DNA of 64,000 nt from Lujinxingia vulgaris. GTDB lineage: Bacteria > Myxococcota_A > Bradymonadia > Bradymonadales > Bradymonadaceae. Location: positions 1-64,000 of the forward strand of contig NZ_VOSM01000004.1 in the NCBI RefSeq assembly GCF_007997015.1, in the 5' to 3' direction. The position numbers and the translations under genes are program-made. The notes under the pieces were generated by a model. That model was not told the DNA's origin. It ran no database searches and worked only from the letters and a program-made list of their open reading frames with translations. Below, piece by piece: positions 1 through 9,123 of this stretch (the first letter of the stretch is position 1; every line of letters starts with the position of its first letter).

Positions 1-494
1 CGCCTGCGTCGGCGACCAGCCAGCTCTAAGTGACGATCAGGCGCTTAAACTAAGGACTTCAGGTGACCCTCGGTCACGTGACCATGTCTTGAGCATTTCT
101 CATTTTCGTGAACAAAACGATCTCGCCCTCGTCCACCTGGCGTCACAATGTATGACGTTCTTCACGTCCACCGCGACAGAGCCAAATAACAATCGCTGGG
201 TCGCGCGCGACACTCAGCAATTGTGACCGAGAGGCTTGAAACCAACGTCGAACAAATCGCGCCAGAGGTGGCGATAACCCGCGTAAACAGAAGACAGCAG
301 ACGACCCTCGGTCATGCAAAAAGACGACCCTCGGTCATGTAAGAGGACGACCCTCGGTCATGTAAGAGGACGACCCTCGGTCACGCAAATGGCCCCTCAG
401 CCGTGACCCTCGGTCACCGCTTTGCGACCCTCGATCGCCTCTGCTAACACCACCTATGCTACACTCCCCGCGCCCCCAACCTCGGAGCCGGCCC
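1..494. other. Intergenic region with palindromic repeats, no gene recognised
   Basis: No convincing coding region is seen. A single perfect copy of the palindrome GTGACC-CTC-GGTCAC lies at 63-77, and a cluster of further copies lies at 303-436, just upstream of the M15-like lipoprotein gene. The stretch between them has ordinary composition and no RNA gene I could recognise. A promoter for the downstream gene is presumably here but I cannot place it. Confidence 0.6.
303..436. repeat. Cluster of GACC-CTC-GGTC palindromes
   Basis: Five good copies of GACCCTCGGTCA start near 303, 326, 349, 372 and 404, and a degraded copy (GACCCTCGATCG) lies at 425-436. The first four are spaced 23 bp apart, the fifth about 32 bp on. 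Each copy has arms TGACC or GACC, a 3-nt centre CTC, and the reverse-complement arm. The cluster ends about 60 bp before the start of the next gene, so it could be a set of protein-binding sites or short hairpins in its leader. Confidence 0.85.
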
Positions 495-1739
495 ATGTTC
501 TCCCACATCACATCGCAGCGGCGCGCCAACCTCGCACGCCTCCCCAGGATTGCGGCACGCGTTGTCACACTGACCACCTCCGCCCTCCTCACCTTCGCCG
601 GATGTGCCAGCGCCCAGCCCGCCCCCTCGACCCTGGGTGCCGAGCAATCCACCGAGGCTTCGAGCGGCGCCTCCAGACCACGCTCCGGCCCCGGCGTCTG
701 CGCGCCCGCCCCGCTCAGCGACCTTGGAGGCTGCACGCTGATCACCGGCGACCTGGTCATTGAGAACATCCGGGAGTCGGCACTTCCCGACCTCGGCAGC
801 ATTGAGCGCGTCGAGGGCAGCCTGATCGTGCGCCAGAGCTTTTTGCTCAACCACCTCGAAGGGCTGCGCAACCTCGAGGCGGTCGGTGGCGACGTGATGC
901 TCGTGGGACTCCCGGGCCTCGCCACACTCGAAGGGCTTAGCAAACTCCGGGTCGTCGGCGGTGAGCTGCACCTGGTGGAGGTCGGCGTCGACGCCTGCCT
1001 CATCGCCGAGTTCATTCGCGGCCAACGCCAGCGCGGCTACCAGGGCCCGGCGCACGTCATCGGCGTCGACCCCTCACCCTACTGTCAGGTCGACTTTTCC
1101 TCTCCCGAGCTCGCCGGCCCGCCGACTTCCGCCACATCTCCCGACGCCGGAGCAATTCCCGCCCCCAACCCCACGCTGCCGCCTATCACCCTTCCCGACA
1201 TCGACGAGATTCGCGGCGGAAACCACCTGGAGACCATTCACCCCGAAATCGCGCTGCGCGCCCGCCTCCTGTATGCGCTGCTCGAGCACGAGGGCATCGA
1301 GGTGGTGTTCATCTCCGGCCACCGCCGCTGGAGCCCACCCGGGGGCCGGCGCCTGGCGAGCTGGCATCACGTCGGCATGGCATTTGATCTCAACCTTACC
1401 CACCGCGCCACCATGAGCGAGGCCAACCGCCACTACGAGGCCGACCGCAAACAATGGGAGCGCATCGGCGAGCTCGCGGAAGGGCTGGGCATCATCTGGG
1501 GGGCACGCTACGACGACATCTTTCACTTCGAGTGGCACCCCGGCCATCACGCCCGCATGCGACAGCACGAATTCGACGCATTCCGCGAGCTCGCCGGCCG
1601 TGACCTGGGCAACTACCGCCAGAGCTGGTCGCTCTACGAAAACGATCTTCAAAACGTCGATGAAACCCCTCCCTGCCTGGGTGGCTGCTATATCCCGCCA
1701 GATAAGGGGTTAGGCGAGCTCCTTGACTCGCTGCGTTAG
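495..1739 (+). CDS. M15-family-like peptidase lipoprotein with leucine-rich receptor-L-like N-terminal part
   Basis: A predicted exported protein of 414 aa. The start at 495 is preferred over an in-frame ATG at 456 because GGAG lies 9 nt upstream of it. Residues 1-37 form a signal peptide ending in LTFAGC, a lipobox. Residues about 95-190 have the alternating N-L-E-x-V-x-G-x-L pattern of receptor L-type repeats. The C-terminal half carries HHVGMAFDLN, matching the HxxGxAxD zinc motif of M15 D,D- or L,D-carboxypeptidases, followed by HFEWH, matching the catalytic E-W-H. It therefore probably cleaves peptidoglycan peptides in the periplasm or at the outer membrane. The pairing of these two parts is unusual, and the N-terminal assignment is by pattern only. 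Confidence 0.75.
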   Translation: MFSHITSQRRANLARLPRIAARVVTLTTSALLTFAGCASAQPAPSTLGAEQSTEASSGASRPRSGPGVCAPAPLSDLGGCTLITGDLVIENIRESALPDLGSIERVEGSLIVRQSFLLNHLEGLRNLEAVGGDVMLVGLPGLATLEGLSKLRVVGGELHLVEVGVDACLIAEFIRGQRQRGYQGPAHVIGVDPSPYCQVDFSSPELAGPPTSATSPDAGAIPAPNPTLPPITLPDIDEIRGGNHLETIHPEIALRARLLYALLEHEGIEVVFISGHRRWSPPGGRRLASWHHVGMAFDLNLTHRATMSEANRHYEADRKQWERIGELAEGLGIIWGARYDDIFHFEWHPGHHARMRQHEFDAFRELAGRDLGNYRQSWSLYENDLQNVDETPPCLGGCYIPPDKGLGELLDSLR

Positions 1740-1885
1740 ACCTGTTCAACGCGAGTTTCATAACCTGTTCAAAAGAATCACACTCCTGACTTGCCACCTT
1801 CCAACTCGCTCCTAAGGTTCCCTGCGAGCTCTCGGGTACGGTGCCACCGGCGGGTTTGCCAACGAAACAGGGCAAGCCTGTTCAA
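1740..1885. repeat. Three copies of CCTGTTCAA between genes
   Basis: CCTGTTCAA occurs at 1741-1749, 1764-1772 and 1877-1885, between the M15-like gene and the fasciclin gene. Three exact 9-mers in 150 bp are more than expected by chance and could be operator sites for the downstream fasciclin lipoprotein gene. There is no other support. Confidence 0.3.
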
Positions 1886-1950
1886 AAGGTGGTCAACTCC
1901 GAAAGCGACGATCGCAACACTGAACTTAACGCAGTTTAAGGAGATGGATC

Positions 1951-2976
1951 ATGAACAAGACTCTGAAACTTCTGGTACTTTTTTTGATCGGTGCATTCGT
2001 GGTGGCGTGCGGTGGTGACGATGACGACCCCGACACCATCGATGACACCGGTGTTGAGGAAGATGCCGGTGACGCAGGCGACGGTGGCGACGAGACAGAC
2101 GGCGGCGAGGATGTTGACGGCGGCGACGAAACCGATGGCGGCGATGACGTTGACGGCGGCGACGAAGAGCCCCTCAACATCGTCGAGACCGCTCAGGCCA
2201 ACGAAGACTTCTCGCTTCTCGTCGAAGCGGTGGTCCGCGCGGGTCTGGATGACGACCTGGCTGCCGAAGGCCCCTTCACCGTCTTCGCGCCGACCAACGC
2301 GGCGTTTGAGGCGGCTGATCTCGACTCCGCCGCCATCGCAGAGATGGAGCCCGCCGAGCTCGCCGCTGTGCTCGCCTATCACGTCGTTGAAGGCGAGGTG
2401 CTCGCTGCTGATGTCACCCCGGGCGCCGTTACGACCCTTAGCCTCGACCCCGAGGTCCCTGGTGCGCCGGCCATCATCGAAGACATCGACGGACTGACCT
2501 TCGCCACCGCGCCGATCAGTACCACCGACGTCATCGCTACCAACGGCGTGATCCACGTCATCGACGAAGTGGTCTTCCCGCCGGCCTTCAACGCCGCTGA
2601 GACCGCCGCCGATTCGGGCAACTTCACCGGCCTTATGGCCGCGGTCGCCGCTGCTGAACTCGGCGAAACCGTCGCGACCGGTGGTCCCTTCACCGTGTTT
2701 GCCCCGGCTGACCCGGCCTTCGCAGACATTAATCTGGAAGAATACAATGCCGAGGAACTCGCCGGCATCCTCACCTTCCACGTCGTACCGGGCTACGTCA
2801 GCTCCTTCGACCTGGCCAGCGGCAACGTCGCCACGGTCAATGGTGCCGAAGCGGCAGTCGTGGTCGACGGCGCCACCGTCACCTATGAAGGTGCTACGGT
2901 CACCGAAGCCAACATCCTGTCGAGCAACGCCATCATTCACGTCATCGACAGCGTGGTGGTGCCGCCCGTCGAGTAA
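1951..2976 (+). CDS. Lipoprotein with two fasciclin (FAS1) domains
   Basis: A 341-aa exported lipoprotein with a strong ribosome binding site (TAAGGAG) 8-9 nt before the ATG. The signal peptide ends in VVACGG, with the lipid-modified Cys at about residue 20. An Asp/Gly/Glu-rich linker (about residues 22-72) of repeated DGGD-type units follows. Two FAS1 domains fill the rest, at about 75-205 and 210-340. Both contain the family H1-type stretch (GPFTVFAPTNAAF, GPFTVFAPADPAF) and the H2-type stretch (YHVVEGEV, FHVVPGYV), and both end in a NGVIHVIDEV-like strand. FAS1 domains act in adhesion, so a surface adhesion role is likely. A good terminator follows the gene. Confidence 0.92.
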   Translation: MNKTLKLLVLFLIGAFVVACGGDDDDPDTIDDTGVEEDAGDAGDGGDETDGGEDVDGGDETDGGDDVDGGDEEPLNIVETAQANEDFSLLVEAVVRAGLDDDLAAEGPFTVFAPTNAAFEAADLDSAAIAEMEPAELAAVLAYHVVEGEVLAADVTPGAVTTLSLDPEVPGAPAIIEDIDGLTFATAPISTTDVIATNGVIHVIDEVVFPPAFNAAETAADSGNFTGLMAAVAAAELGETVATGGPFTVFAPADPAFADINLEEYNAEELAGILTFHVVPGYVSSFDLASGNVATVNGAEAAVVVDGATVTYEGATVTEANILSSNAIIHVIDSVVVPPVE

Positions 2977-3032
2977 GTTTACGGCGCAGTAGCACATCGG
3001 CGGGGCGCCAGCCCCACCGGCGTGAATGTCCG

Positions 3033-3061
3033 AAGGGCGTGCCAATCTGGCACGCCCTTTT
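3033..3061 (+). terminator. Rho-independent terminator after the fasciclin gene
   Basis: A perfect 12-bp stem (3033-3044 with 3048-3059) has a 3-nt ATC loop and runs into TTT. It lies 57 bp after the fasciclin stop codon. Confidence 0.85.
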
Positions 3062-3282
3062 ATGTGCCTATGAGCACCCGTGCGCTTGCTTCAAGAGCCG
3101 CGTCCCCACTCCACGGGCCATATTCGTGCATGACGCGACTTGTCATTCACCCGAGATTTCGCTATGGCTTCGCCCACTTGCGCATGATTTTGGCCACCTT
3201 TTGAATGTGGCATGTGACTTGCTCTACACTTTGGATCTCTCCGATCGAGCTCCCTCTGGCTGCCGACGCGTCAGACTAACGT

Positions 3283-5055
3283 ATGGATAACCTCATGATT
3301 CGCACCTCTTCCTGGATGCCCTCTCTCGCGGCGCTGGCGCTTCTTCTGAGCGCAGCAGCCTGCGGTGAGAGCAGCGTGCATTATAATACGGGCGACGGCG
3401 TCACCCGCGTCGACACCAACCCCGACCGGGACCCGCCGACCAACGACGACGCCCGCGGATACACGCTCAGCGCCGTCAGCCAGACCGACCAGGCCACCTT
3501 CATCGGCGAGTCACTGGAACTTCAGGTGCGCCTGTCCGATGACCAGGGAGAAGTCACGCCGGATGAAGCGATCACCTTCGAGATCATCGCCGAAACCGGC
3601 TCCACGCAAACTCGCCTCCAGTCCGGCTCCTCATTCACCAATGCGCAGGGTATTGCTACCAACCGCCTGCTCGTCGGCGACGCGCTGGGCACCATCCGCG
3701 TGCGCGCCACCCACAGCTGGGCCGATGACCCGGTCGACTTTAGCGTCGAGGTGGGAACGGTTCCGGTAGGCGCGTTGCGCATTGGCGCCTCCTACGACCG
3801 CAGCGACGTCGCCCCCCTGAGCTTCGTGCAGCTGCGCCTGTGGGACGCCGTCCAACAGCCCTGCTCCTCCATCCCCACCTTCACCCCGCCGGCCGCCGCG
3901 CACCTGCTCGAAGCCGACCTGGCCGACCTCACCAACACTGCCCTCTTTGAAGGCCTCGACCCGAGCGACCGCTACACCGTCGTGGCCTACGGCCGCGGCG
4001 CCTTCGACCAGATCATGGCCTTTGGCTGCGCCGACGACGTCAGCGCCGAGCCCGAAGTTACCACCGACGTGATGGTCGACCTCACGCTGCTCGACCTGAT
4101 GCCCACTGGCGTCTACGACGTCGAGAGTTATTGGGATTTCCGCGAGGCGATCTCCAGCACCGGGGCGATTGGTTCGACGATCGTCACTGCAGTCGAAGCC
4201 ATCTCCAATCCGGGGCGCGCCATTGCCGACCTGGTGATCGACTGGGCGGAAGAATGGGTCTGCGAAAATCGCAGCCTGGAAGAATGCCTCATCGCGATGG
4301 CATTCGGCGGAGAAGCTCGCGACACCATCGAAGACTTCGTCAACGATCAGCTCAGCCGCATGGACTTCTTCGTCGACCTGATGGCCATCGGTCAGGATCT
4401 CAACGACACGATCAGCCAGATGAAGGTCGAGAGCGTTCTGACCATCAGCAACAAGCAGGTCGGTGAGGGCGAGCTTCGCGGGGTGGACGCCTGGCAGGCC
4501 ATGAACTTCTACTGGCGTCGCAACTGCACCGACACCAGCCCCGCAGACTGCGGTGAGATTCGCTTCGGCCTGGGCTCTGGCAGCAGCATCGGTGCATTAC
4601 AATCGGAGTGGGATGGTCGTCTGACCAACTATAATCGCCTGGAAATCGACTCTCATGAGATGACGGTGCCCTACGGCCTGGTCATTCTGCAGATCCTCAA
4701 CGACACCCTGATTCCGGCGATGACCGGCGGCAACGCCAACAGCATCTCCGGAGCGCTCAACTACTGGATCTGTGATAACATCGGCTCGGTGAATGTGGGT
4801 GGCATCAACTTGCCGGTGGGAAGCTTCTGTAGCTCTCTCGTCGCCCCGCTGATCAGCACCTACGCCAATCAATTTCTCGCCGACCTGGAGTTCTCCATCA
4901 ACCTCTTCGTCGAAGGCGAAGGCCTGATGTTTGATACCGACTCCGACGGCGTAACCGACCTTGTCAACGAAGGGCTCTTCCTGGGCGAAGTGCGCCGCGA
5001 CGATGGTCCGCCCACCGAGATGGAAGCCACCTTCGAGGGCGTCCGGCAGCCTTAA
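3283..5055 (+). CDS. Large lipoprotein with an N-terminal Ig-like domain
   Basis: A 590-aa predicted lipoprotein. The signal peptide ends in LLSAAAC-G. Neither the ATG at 3283 nor the in-frame ATG at 3295 has a clear ribosome binding site, and starting at 3295 gives a cleaner signal peptide. Residues about 60-155 resemble a bacterial Ig-like (Big/invasin) domain: a series of beta strands with DDQGEVTPDEAITFEI and a later TNAQGIATNRLL turn. The remaining 430 residues match no family I know. They contain paired cysteines and, near the C-terminus, a DTDSDGVTD stretch like a calcium-binding thrombospondin type 3 turn. It probably sits at the outer membrane or cell surface. Function unknown. Confidence 0.8.
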   Translation: MDNLMIRTSSWMPSLAALALLLSAAACGESSVHYNTGDGVTRVDTNPDRDPPTNDDARGYTLSAVSQTDQATFIGESLELQVRLSDDQGEVTPDEAITFEIIAETGSTQTRLQSGSSFTNAQGIATNRLLVGDALGTIRVRATHSWADDPVDFSVEVGTVPVGALRIGASYDRSDVAPLSFVQLRLWDAVQQPCSSIPTFTPPAAAHLLEADLADLTNTALFEGLDPSDRYTVVAYGRGAFDQIMAFGCADDVSAEPEVTTDVMVDLTLLDLMPTGVYDVESYWDFREAISSTGAIGSTIVTAVEAISNPGRAIADLVIDWAEEWVCENRSLEECLIAMAFGGEARDTIEDFVNDQLSRMDFFVDLMAIGQDLNDTISQMKVESVLTISNKQVGEGELRGVDAWQAMNFYWRRNCTDTSPADCGEIRFGLGSGSSIGALQSEWDGRLTNYNRLEIDSHEMTVPYGLVILQILNDTLIPAMTGGNANSISGALNYWICDNIGSVNVGGINLPVGSFCSSLVAPLISTYANQFLADLEFSINLFVEGEGLMFDTDSDGVTDLVNEGLFLGEVRRDDGPPTEMEATFEGVRQP

Positions 5056-5099
5056 GCTCCGATAGCCCCCGGTCGAGGACAGTCCCCATCCTTTCGAAA

Positions 5100-5132
5100 A
5101 GCTCGCTGCCCCTCGGGGTAGCGGGCTTTTTT
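5100..5132 (+). terminator. Rho-independent terminator
   Basis: A 12-13 bp stem (5100-5112 with 5115-5126, including G-U pairs) is followed by six T residues. It lies 45 bp after the preceding lipoprotein stop codon. Confidence 0.8.
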
Positions 5133-5267
5133 CGTAACCCACGCGCACCGTTTCATCCGCCGACGGCGTAACACTACCCTCCCCTTACGAGCACGCTCCC
5201 CTTGCCATCTTCTCATCGATCTAAATAGCTTCGCGCCGCGGGGTGTTACTCAAACGCGAAGCCGCCA

Positions 5268-5493
5268 GGTCAACTGACACGACCGTAGGTCACCCGACAC
5301 GACCGACAATCACCCAACACGACCGTAGGTCACCCAACACGACCGTAGGTCAACTGACATGACCGACAGTCACCCAACACGACCGTAGGTCAACTGGCAT
5401 GACCGACAGTCACCCGACATGACCGACAGTCACCCAACACGACCGTAGTCAACTGACATTACCGTAGGTCAACTGACACGACCGACAGTCACC
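5268..5493. repeat. Array of alternating GACC-GTA-GGTC and TGAC-CGACA-GTCA elements
   Basis: About 12 copies of a unit near 19-20 bp fill this stretch. Two kinds alternate irregularly: GACCGTAGGTCA (arms GACC/GGTC, centre GTA) and TGACCGACAGTCA (arms TGAC/GTCA, centre CGACA). They are joined by CACCCAACAC-, CAACTGACAC- or CACCCGACAT-type linkers. The arms are those of the TGACC-CTC-GGTCA family found elsewhere in the window, but the centre differs. This is not a CRISPR array: both units and linkers are repeated and too short. It lies between a terminator and the TM2 gene. Confidence 0.85.
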
Positions 5494-5561
5494 AAACCCG
5501 ATATCACCCGCATACGCGCTTATCTTCTCGACACATCCCCGCCACACCCGTGGAGTACCCG

Positions 5562-6017
5562 ATGACCCGAAACCTCCCCGTTCACTCGCCCGGCCGCCGC
5601 CCGGAGCAATTCAGCGATCGCAGCCGCATGGTGGCGTTTACTCTGGCCGTCTTCCTGGGCGTGTTCGGTGTGCACCGCTTCTACACCGGCAAAGTCTTTA
5701 CCGGCCTGCTGATGTTCCTCACCGGCGGAGGCTTCGGGCTGTGGTGGGCGGTCGATGTCATGACCATCCTCATGGGCTATTATCGCGACGACCGGGGCCT
5801 GCGCCTGGCCCCGCCCAACCGTCAGCCCGAGCGCCTGCCCCACCACCCCGAGCCCATGCGTCGCGCGGTCCCCACACGCGCGCCCACCGACGAAGAGATC
5901 GCCGAGCGCGAGCTCGACCAGCTGCTCGACGACCCGCTGGCCGACAAATTCGCCGAGTTGGAAGCGGAGATGGGCCAGGACGCCACCCTCGATAAGCGCG
6001 CGCATCACCGGCACTGA
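5562..6017 (+). CDS. TM2 domain membrane protein
   Basis: A 151-aa protein. The ATG at 5562 is preceded by GTGGAG at good spacing, so it is chosen over an in-frame GTG at 5550. Residues about 24-80 match the TM2 domain: two hydrophobic helices (VAFTLAVFLGVFGVHRFY, then a GLLMFLTGGGFG...WWAVD segment) with the family G-x-H-R-F-Y-x-G motif between them. The C-terminal 70 residues are charged and probably cytoplasmic, with a predicted helix rich in Glu, Leu and Asp. TM2 proteins are small inner-membrane proteins without a defined general role. It lies between two palindrome arrays with no obvious partner gene. Confidence 0.9.
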   Translation: MTRNLPVHSPGRRPEQFSDRSRMVAFTLAVFLGVFGVHRFYTGKVFTGLLMFLTGGGFGLWWAVDVMTILMGYYRDDRGLRLAPPNRQPERLPHHPEPMRRAVPTRAPTDEEIAERELDQLLDDPLADKFAELEAEMGQDATLDKRAHHRH

Positions 6018-6049
6018 TTTTCTACCTGTAAAATCCGCCCGTTATACCT

Positions 6050-6195
6050 GACCCTCGATCACGCAAAACGACCCTCAAAAACGACCCTCGGTCACTCGAG
6101 TCCTGACCCTCGGTCACGCAAAACGACCCTCCCAAACGACCCTCGGTCACTCGACCACGTCGGTCACTCGATCACGAAAACGACCCTCGGTCACG
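6050..6195. repeat. Cluster of TGACC-CTC-GGTCA palindromes and decayed copies
   Basis: At least four intact GACCCTCGGTCAC copies are interspersed with half-copies such as GACCCTCAAAA, GACCCTCCCAA and CACGTCGGTCAC. The linkers share ACGCAAAACGACC- and CTCGA-type words. The cluster lies between the TM2 gene and the terminator of the convergent protease gene. The half-copies look like decay or incomplete duplication of a longer unit. Confidence 0.85.
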
Positions 6196-6199
6196 ACGA

Positions 6200-6232
6200 C
6201 AAAAAAGCCCACCGCGAGCATCGCGGTGGGCT
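6200..6232 (-). terminator. Rho-independent terminator of the HtrA gene
   Basis: A perfect 12-bp stem (6206-6217 with 6221-6232) has a 3-nt loop. On the minus strand it ends in a run of T (AAAAAA at 6201-6206 on the plus strand). It lies about 50 bp beyond the protease stop codon. Confidence 0.88.
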
Positions 6233-6283
6233 TCTGGCATCTCGACATACAACCCATCGATTTCGTAGAGCCGTCCTCGACCT

Positions 6284-7807
6284 TTAGTTCGCAGGCAACG
6301 TCATAAAGATCGTGGCGCCCTGACGGTAAAGCAGCACCAGCACCTGCCCGCGCGAGGCCTGCCAGAGCTGTGAGACGTCGGCCGGGCTGGAGACCGGGCG
6401 GCGGTTAACCTCCAGGATCACATCGCCCGGGCGAAGGCGCAGGCGCGAGGCCTCACTTCCCGGCTCCACCTCGGTTACGGCCACGCCCTGGCGCACAGCA
6501 GGCGGCACGCGCAGCTGCGCGCGCAGCTGATCGTTGAGCGCCTGCAGGCTCAACCCTTCGACCGGTGAGGGCGCAAAGCCCGGCGCGCCGCCCGGGCCGC
6601 TGGCAACACCGGCCGCGTCTTCAAGCGAGCCCAGCTCCAGGCGCCCTTTCATCGCCTGGCCTTCGCGCAGATACGCGATCTCCACCTCGGTACCGGGCTG
6701 GGCCATGCCCACCCGATTCTTCAGCTCTCCAGGGGAGGTCACACTGCGCCCGGCGATGCTCGTGATCAGGTCGCCGCGCTGCAAGCCGGCGCGCGCCGCC
6801 GGGCTCTCGGGCTGCACATCGGAGACGACCACCCCGCGGGCGCTCTCCGGGATCTCCAGCGCGCTGGCAAGCTGCGGAGTCAGCTCCTGAATCATCACGC
6901 CCAGCCAGCCGCGGCTGACCTTCCCGGTCTCCACGAGGCTCTCCATGATGCCGCGCGCCATCTTCGAGGGGATCGCAAAGCCCACCCCCTGATAGCCGCC
7001 ACTCTTCGAGAGGATCGCGGTGTTGATGCCCACAAGCTCCCCGCGCAGGTTCACCAGCGCCCCGCCGGAGTTGCCCGGGTTGATGGCCGCGTCGGTCTGA
7101 ATGAAGTCCTCATAGTCGACAATACCCATATTGCCGCGGCCCTTCGCCGACACAATCCCTAAGGTCACCGTGCTGGAGAGCCCGAAGGGGTTGCCGATGG
7201 CCACCACCGACTCGGCCAGCCGAAGCGCGTCGGAGTCGCCAAATTCAATGGCTTTAAGATCGTCAGGAGCCTCCTTAAAACGCAGCACCGCGATATCGCT
7301 CTGCGGGTCGGTGCCCACGACCTCGGCCTCAAACTCGCGACCGTCGTTGAGGGTGAGGCGGATGGTGTCGGCCCCCTCAATGACGTGGTTGTTGGTGAGC
7401 ACGATGCCTTCAGCGTCAACAATCACGCCACTTCCCAGGCCTTCCTGCACCCGCTCCTGAGGTTGCTGCGGCATACCCCGCGGCCCGAAGAAAGGATGCC
7501 CGCCGAAGGGAGAGCCTCCAAATGGCGAGACCATCTGACGCACGCTGCGTTCGGTGTTGATGCCCACCACCGAAGGCATGACCTTCTCGACCACATCGGG
7601 CAGCTCCAGGCGCATGGCCATCTCAGCGCTGCTCACCTGCAGGTCTTGCCCGGCCGCGCCGGCCGCCTCGTCAGGGTGAGGCTCCATCTTTACGCTGGCC
7701 TCTTCTGCAGCCGGCGAGCTGACCTCGGGATCCGGACTCGTCTCCGGCTGAAAACAGGCCACGCCGGTGGCCGCCAACATCGCGATCATCCATGGTGCTC
7801 GTCGCAT
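6284..7807 (-). CDS. DegP/HtrA-family periplasmic serine protease with two PDZ domains
   Basis: A 507-aa protein. The start at 7807 is set by a strong AGGAGG about 7 nt upstream; an upstream in-frame start at 7828 lacks this. The signal peptide ends in ATGVAC, so it may be a lipoprotein anchored in the envelope. The trypsin-like domain carries the triad His141 (NNHV), Asp171 (SDIAVLR) and Ser247 (GNSGGAL), all intact. Two PDZ domains follow: the first (about 300-390) has a SRGWLGVMIQ entry and AGLQRGDLI core, the second (about 420-505) an ASRLRLRPGDVI core. The length fits the Do/DegQ class. It should degrade or refold damaged envelope proteins. A Met/Gly/Phe/Pro-rich loop near residues 95-120 matches the L-A loop position of Do proteases. 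Confidence 0.95.
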   Translation of the reverse strand: MRRAPWMIAMLAATGVACFQPETSPDPEVSSPAAEEASVKMEPHPDEAAGAAGQDLQVSSAEMAMRLELPDVVEKVMPSVVGINTERSVRQMVSPFGGSPFGGHPFFGPRGMPQQPQERVQEGLGSGVIVDAEGIVLTNNHVIEGADTIRLTLNDGREFEAEVVGTDPQSDIAVLRFKEAPDDLKAIEFGDSDALRLAESVVAIGNPFGLSSTVTLGIVSAKGRGNMGIVDYEDFIQTDAAINPGNSGGALVNLRGELVGINTAILSKSGGYQGVGFAIPSKMARGIMESLVETGKVSRGWLGVMIQELTPQLASALEIPESARGVVVSDVQPESPAARAGLQRGDLITSIAGRSVTSPGELKNRVGMAQPGTEVEIAYLREGQAMKGRLELGSLEDAAGVASGPGGAPGFAPSPVEGLSLQALNDQLRAQLRVPPAVRQGVAVTEVEPGSEASRLRLRPGDVILEVNRRPVSSPADVSQLWQASRGQVLVLLYRQGATIFMTLPAN

Positions 7808-8075
7808 GGGTTTTCCTCCTGTCTCCACTGAGCGTTAAACATCATCTCGGCCAGGCGCCGCCCGGGCGTCGGCCATAGCGGGAGTTCAACGCCAGAAAAT
7901 TTTAAAATCATTCCATCCTCGCGACACCGCGACTGCAGCCCCCCTCCGAACGCCTCCCACTCAAGGCGTCCCGTCAGAGCGCAGACCGAAAGGTGCACGA
8001 AGCCGGTTTGGCGAGCGGGCCCGGCTGCGTTATAACAACGCGCAGACCACCACCGCTTCTCCCACGACGTAGCCC

Positions 8076-9080
8076 ATGACGCACCGCAATCGCCGCCCGC
8101 TTCGCCGCACCCTGGCCCTGGCCACGCTCTTCGGGGCGCTCCTCGCCACTGCCGGCTGCGAGCGCGTCGGCGACTGGGTCGATGGCGAGTGCGTCGAGGG
8201 CCAGCTCGACCGCCCCCGCTTCTGCGACCGCGACGGGGATCTCGTGGCCGACCGCGACCCCGAGGGGCTGCGCTGGCTCAACCCGGACACGCTGATCTTC
8301 GCCTACACCCCGGTCGAAGATCCGGCACAGTACCGCCAGGTCTGGGACGGCTTTCTGGAGCATCTGGAGCGCGAGACCGGCAAAGAGGTGCAGTTCTTCC
8401 CGGTGGGCTCCAACGCCGCACAGATCGAGGCGATGCGCGCCGGACGCCTGCACATTGCTGGCTTTAACACCGGGAGCCTGCCCCTGGCCGTGAACTGCGC
8501 GGGCTTTAAGCCGCTGGCGATGATGGCCGCCGAAGACGGCTCCTTTGGCTACGAGATGGAGCTCATCACGCATGTCGACAGCGGCATCACCACCGTCGAA
8601 GAGCTCAAAGGCCGCACCCTGGCCTTTACCTCACCGACCTCCAACTCCGGCTTTAAGGCACCCTCGGCCTTGCTCGGCTCGGAGTTTGATCTTCAGGCCG
8701 GTCGCGACTTCGAGGCCGCCTACTCCGGGCGCCACGACAACTCGCTGCTGGGCGTCCACAACCGCGACTACGACGCCGCCGCCGTCGCCAACGTGGTCAC
8801 CGACCGCCTTTTTGATCAGGGGAAGGTCCCCCGCGATGAGATCCGCGTGCTCTACCGCTCCAAAACTTTCCCGACCACCGGCTTTGGCGTCGCCTACAAT
8901 CTTCGCCCGGAGCTGGAGCAGGCCATCCGCGACGCCTTCTTCAGCTTCCCCTGGGAGGGCTCGGTGCTCGACCGGGAGTTCCCCGACGAAGACGGCTTTA
9001 TCCCCATCTCCTACAAAGATCACTGGGAGGTGATTCGCCAGATCGACCAGGTGTTCAAGCCCGGCTACTCCTGCCAGTGA
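8076..9080 (+). CDS. phnD: Phosphate/phosphonate-type ABC transporter substrate-binding lipoprotein
   Basis: A 334-aa lipoprotein with signal peptide ending in LLATAGC. The family core starts near residue 70 ([18 protein letters not shown]), followed by [23 protein letters not shown], the PhnD/PtxB signature for phosphonate-, phosphite- or phosphate-type binding proteins, and later [16 protein letters not shown]. Between the lipid anchor and the core lies an extra stretch with Cys residues and [11 protein letters not shown], which resembles a calcium-binding Asp turn and is not part of the usual PhnD fold. It heads an operon with the ATPase and two permeases. The true ligand (phosphate, phosphite or phosphonate) cannot be told from sequence alone, and no C-P lyase or phosphite dehydrogenase gene is nearby. 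Confidence 0.9.
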   Translation: MTHRNRRPLRRTLALATLFGALLATAGCERVGDWVDGECVEGQLDRPRFCDRDGDLVADRDPEGLRWLNPDTLIFAYTPVEDPAQYRQVWDGFLEHLERETGKEVQFFPVGSNAAQIEAMRAGRLHIAGFNTGSLPLAVNCAGFKPLAMMAAEDGSFGYEMELITHVDSGITTVEELKGRTLAFTSPTSNSGFKAPSALLGSEFDLQAGRDFEAAYSGRHDNSLLGVHNRDYDAAAVANVVTDRLFDQGKVPRDEIRVLYRSKTFPTTGFGVAYNLRPELEQAIRDAFFSFPWEGSVLDREFPDEDGFIPISYKDHWEVIRQIDQVFKPGYSCQ

Positions 9081-9123
9081 ATTTCAATCAGTCCCCTCCC
9101 TCCCTCTCTTCGAGGATGTTGCG

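Noticed and set aside
5268-5493. CRISPR-like look of the short repeat array
   Set aside because: Units are only about 19-20 bp, there are no unique spacers, and no cas genes are nearby.
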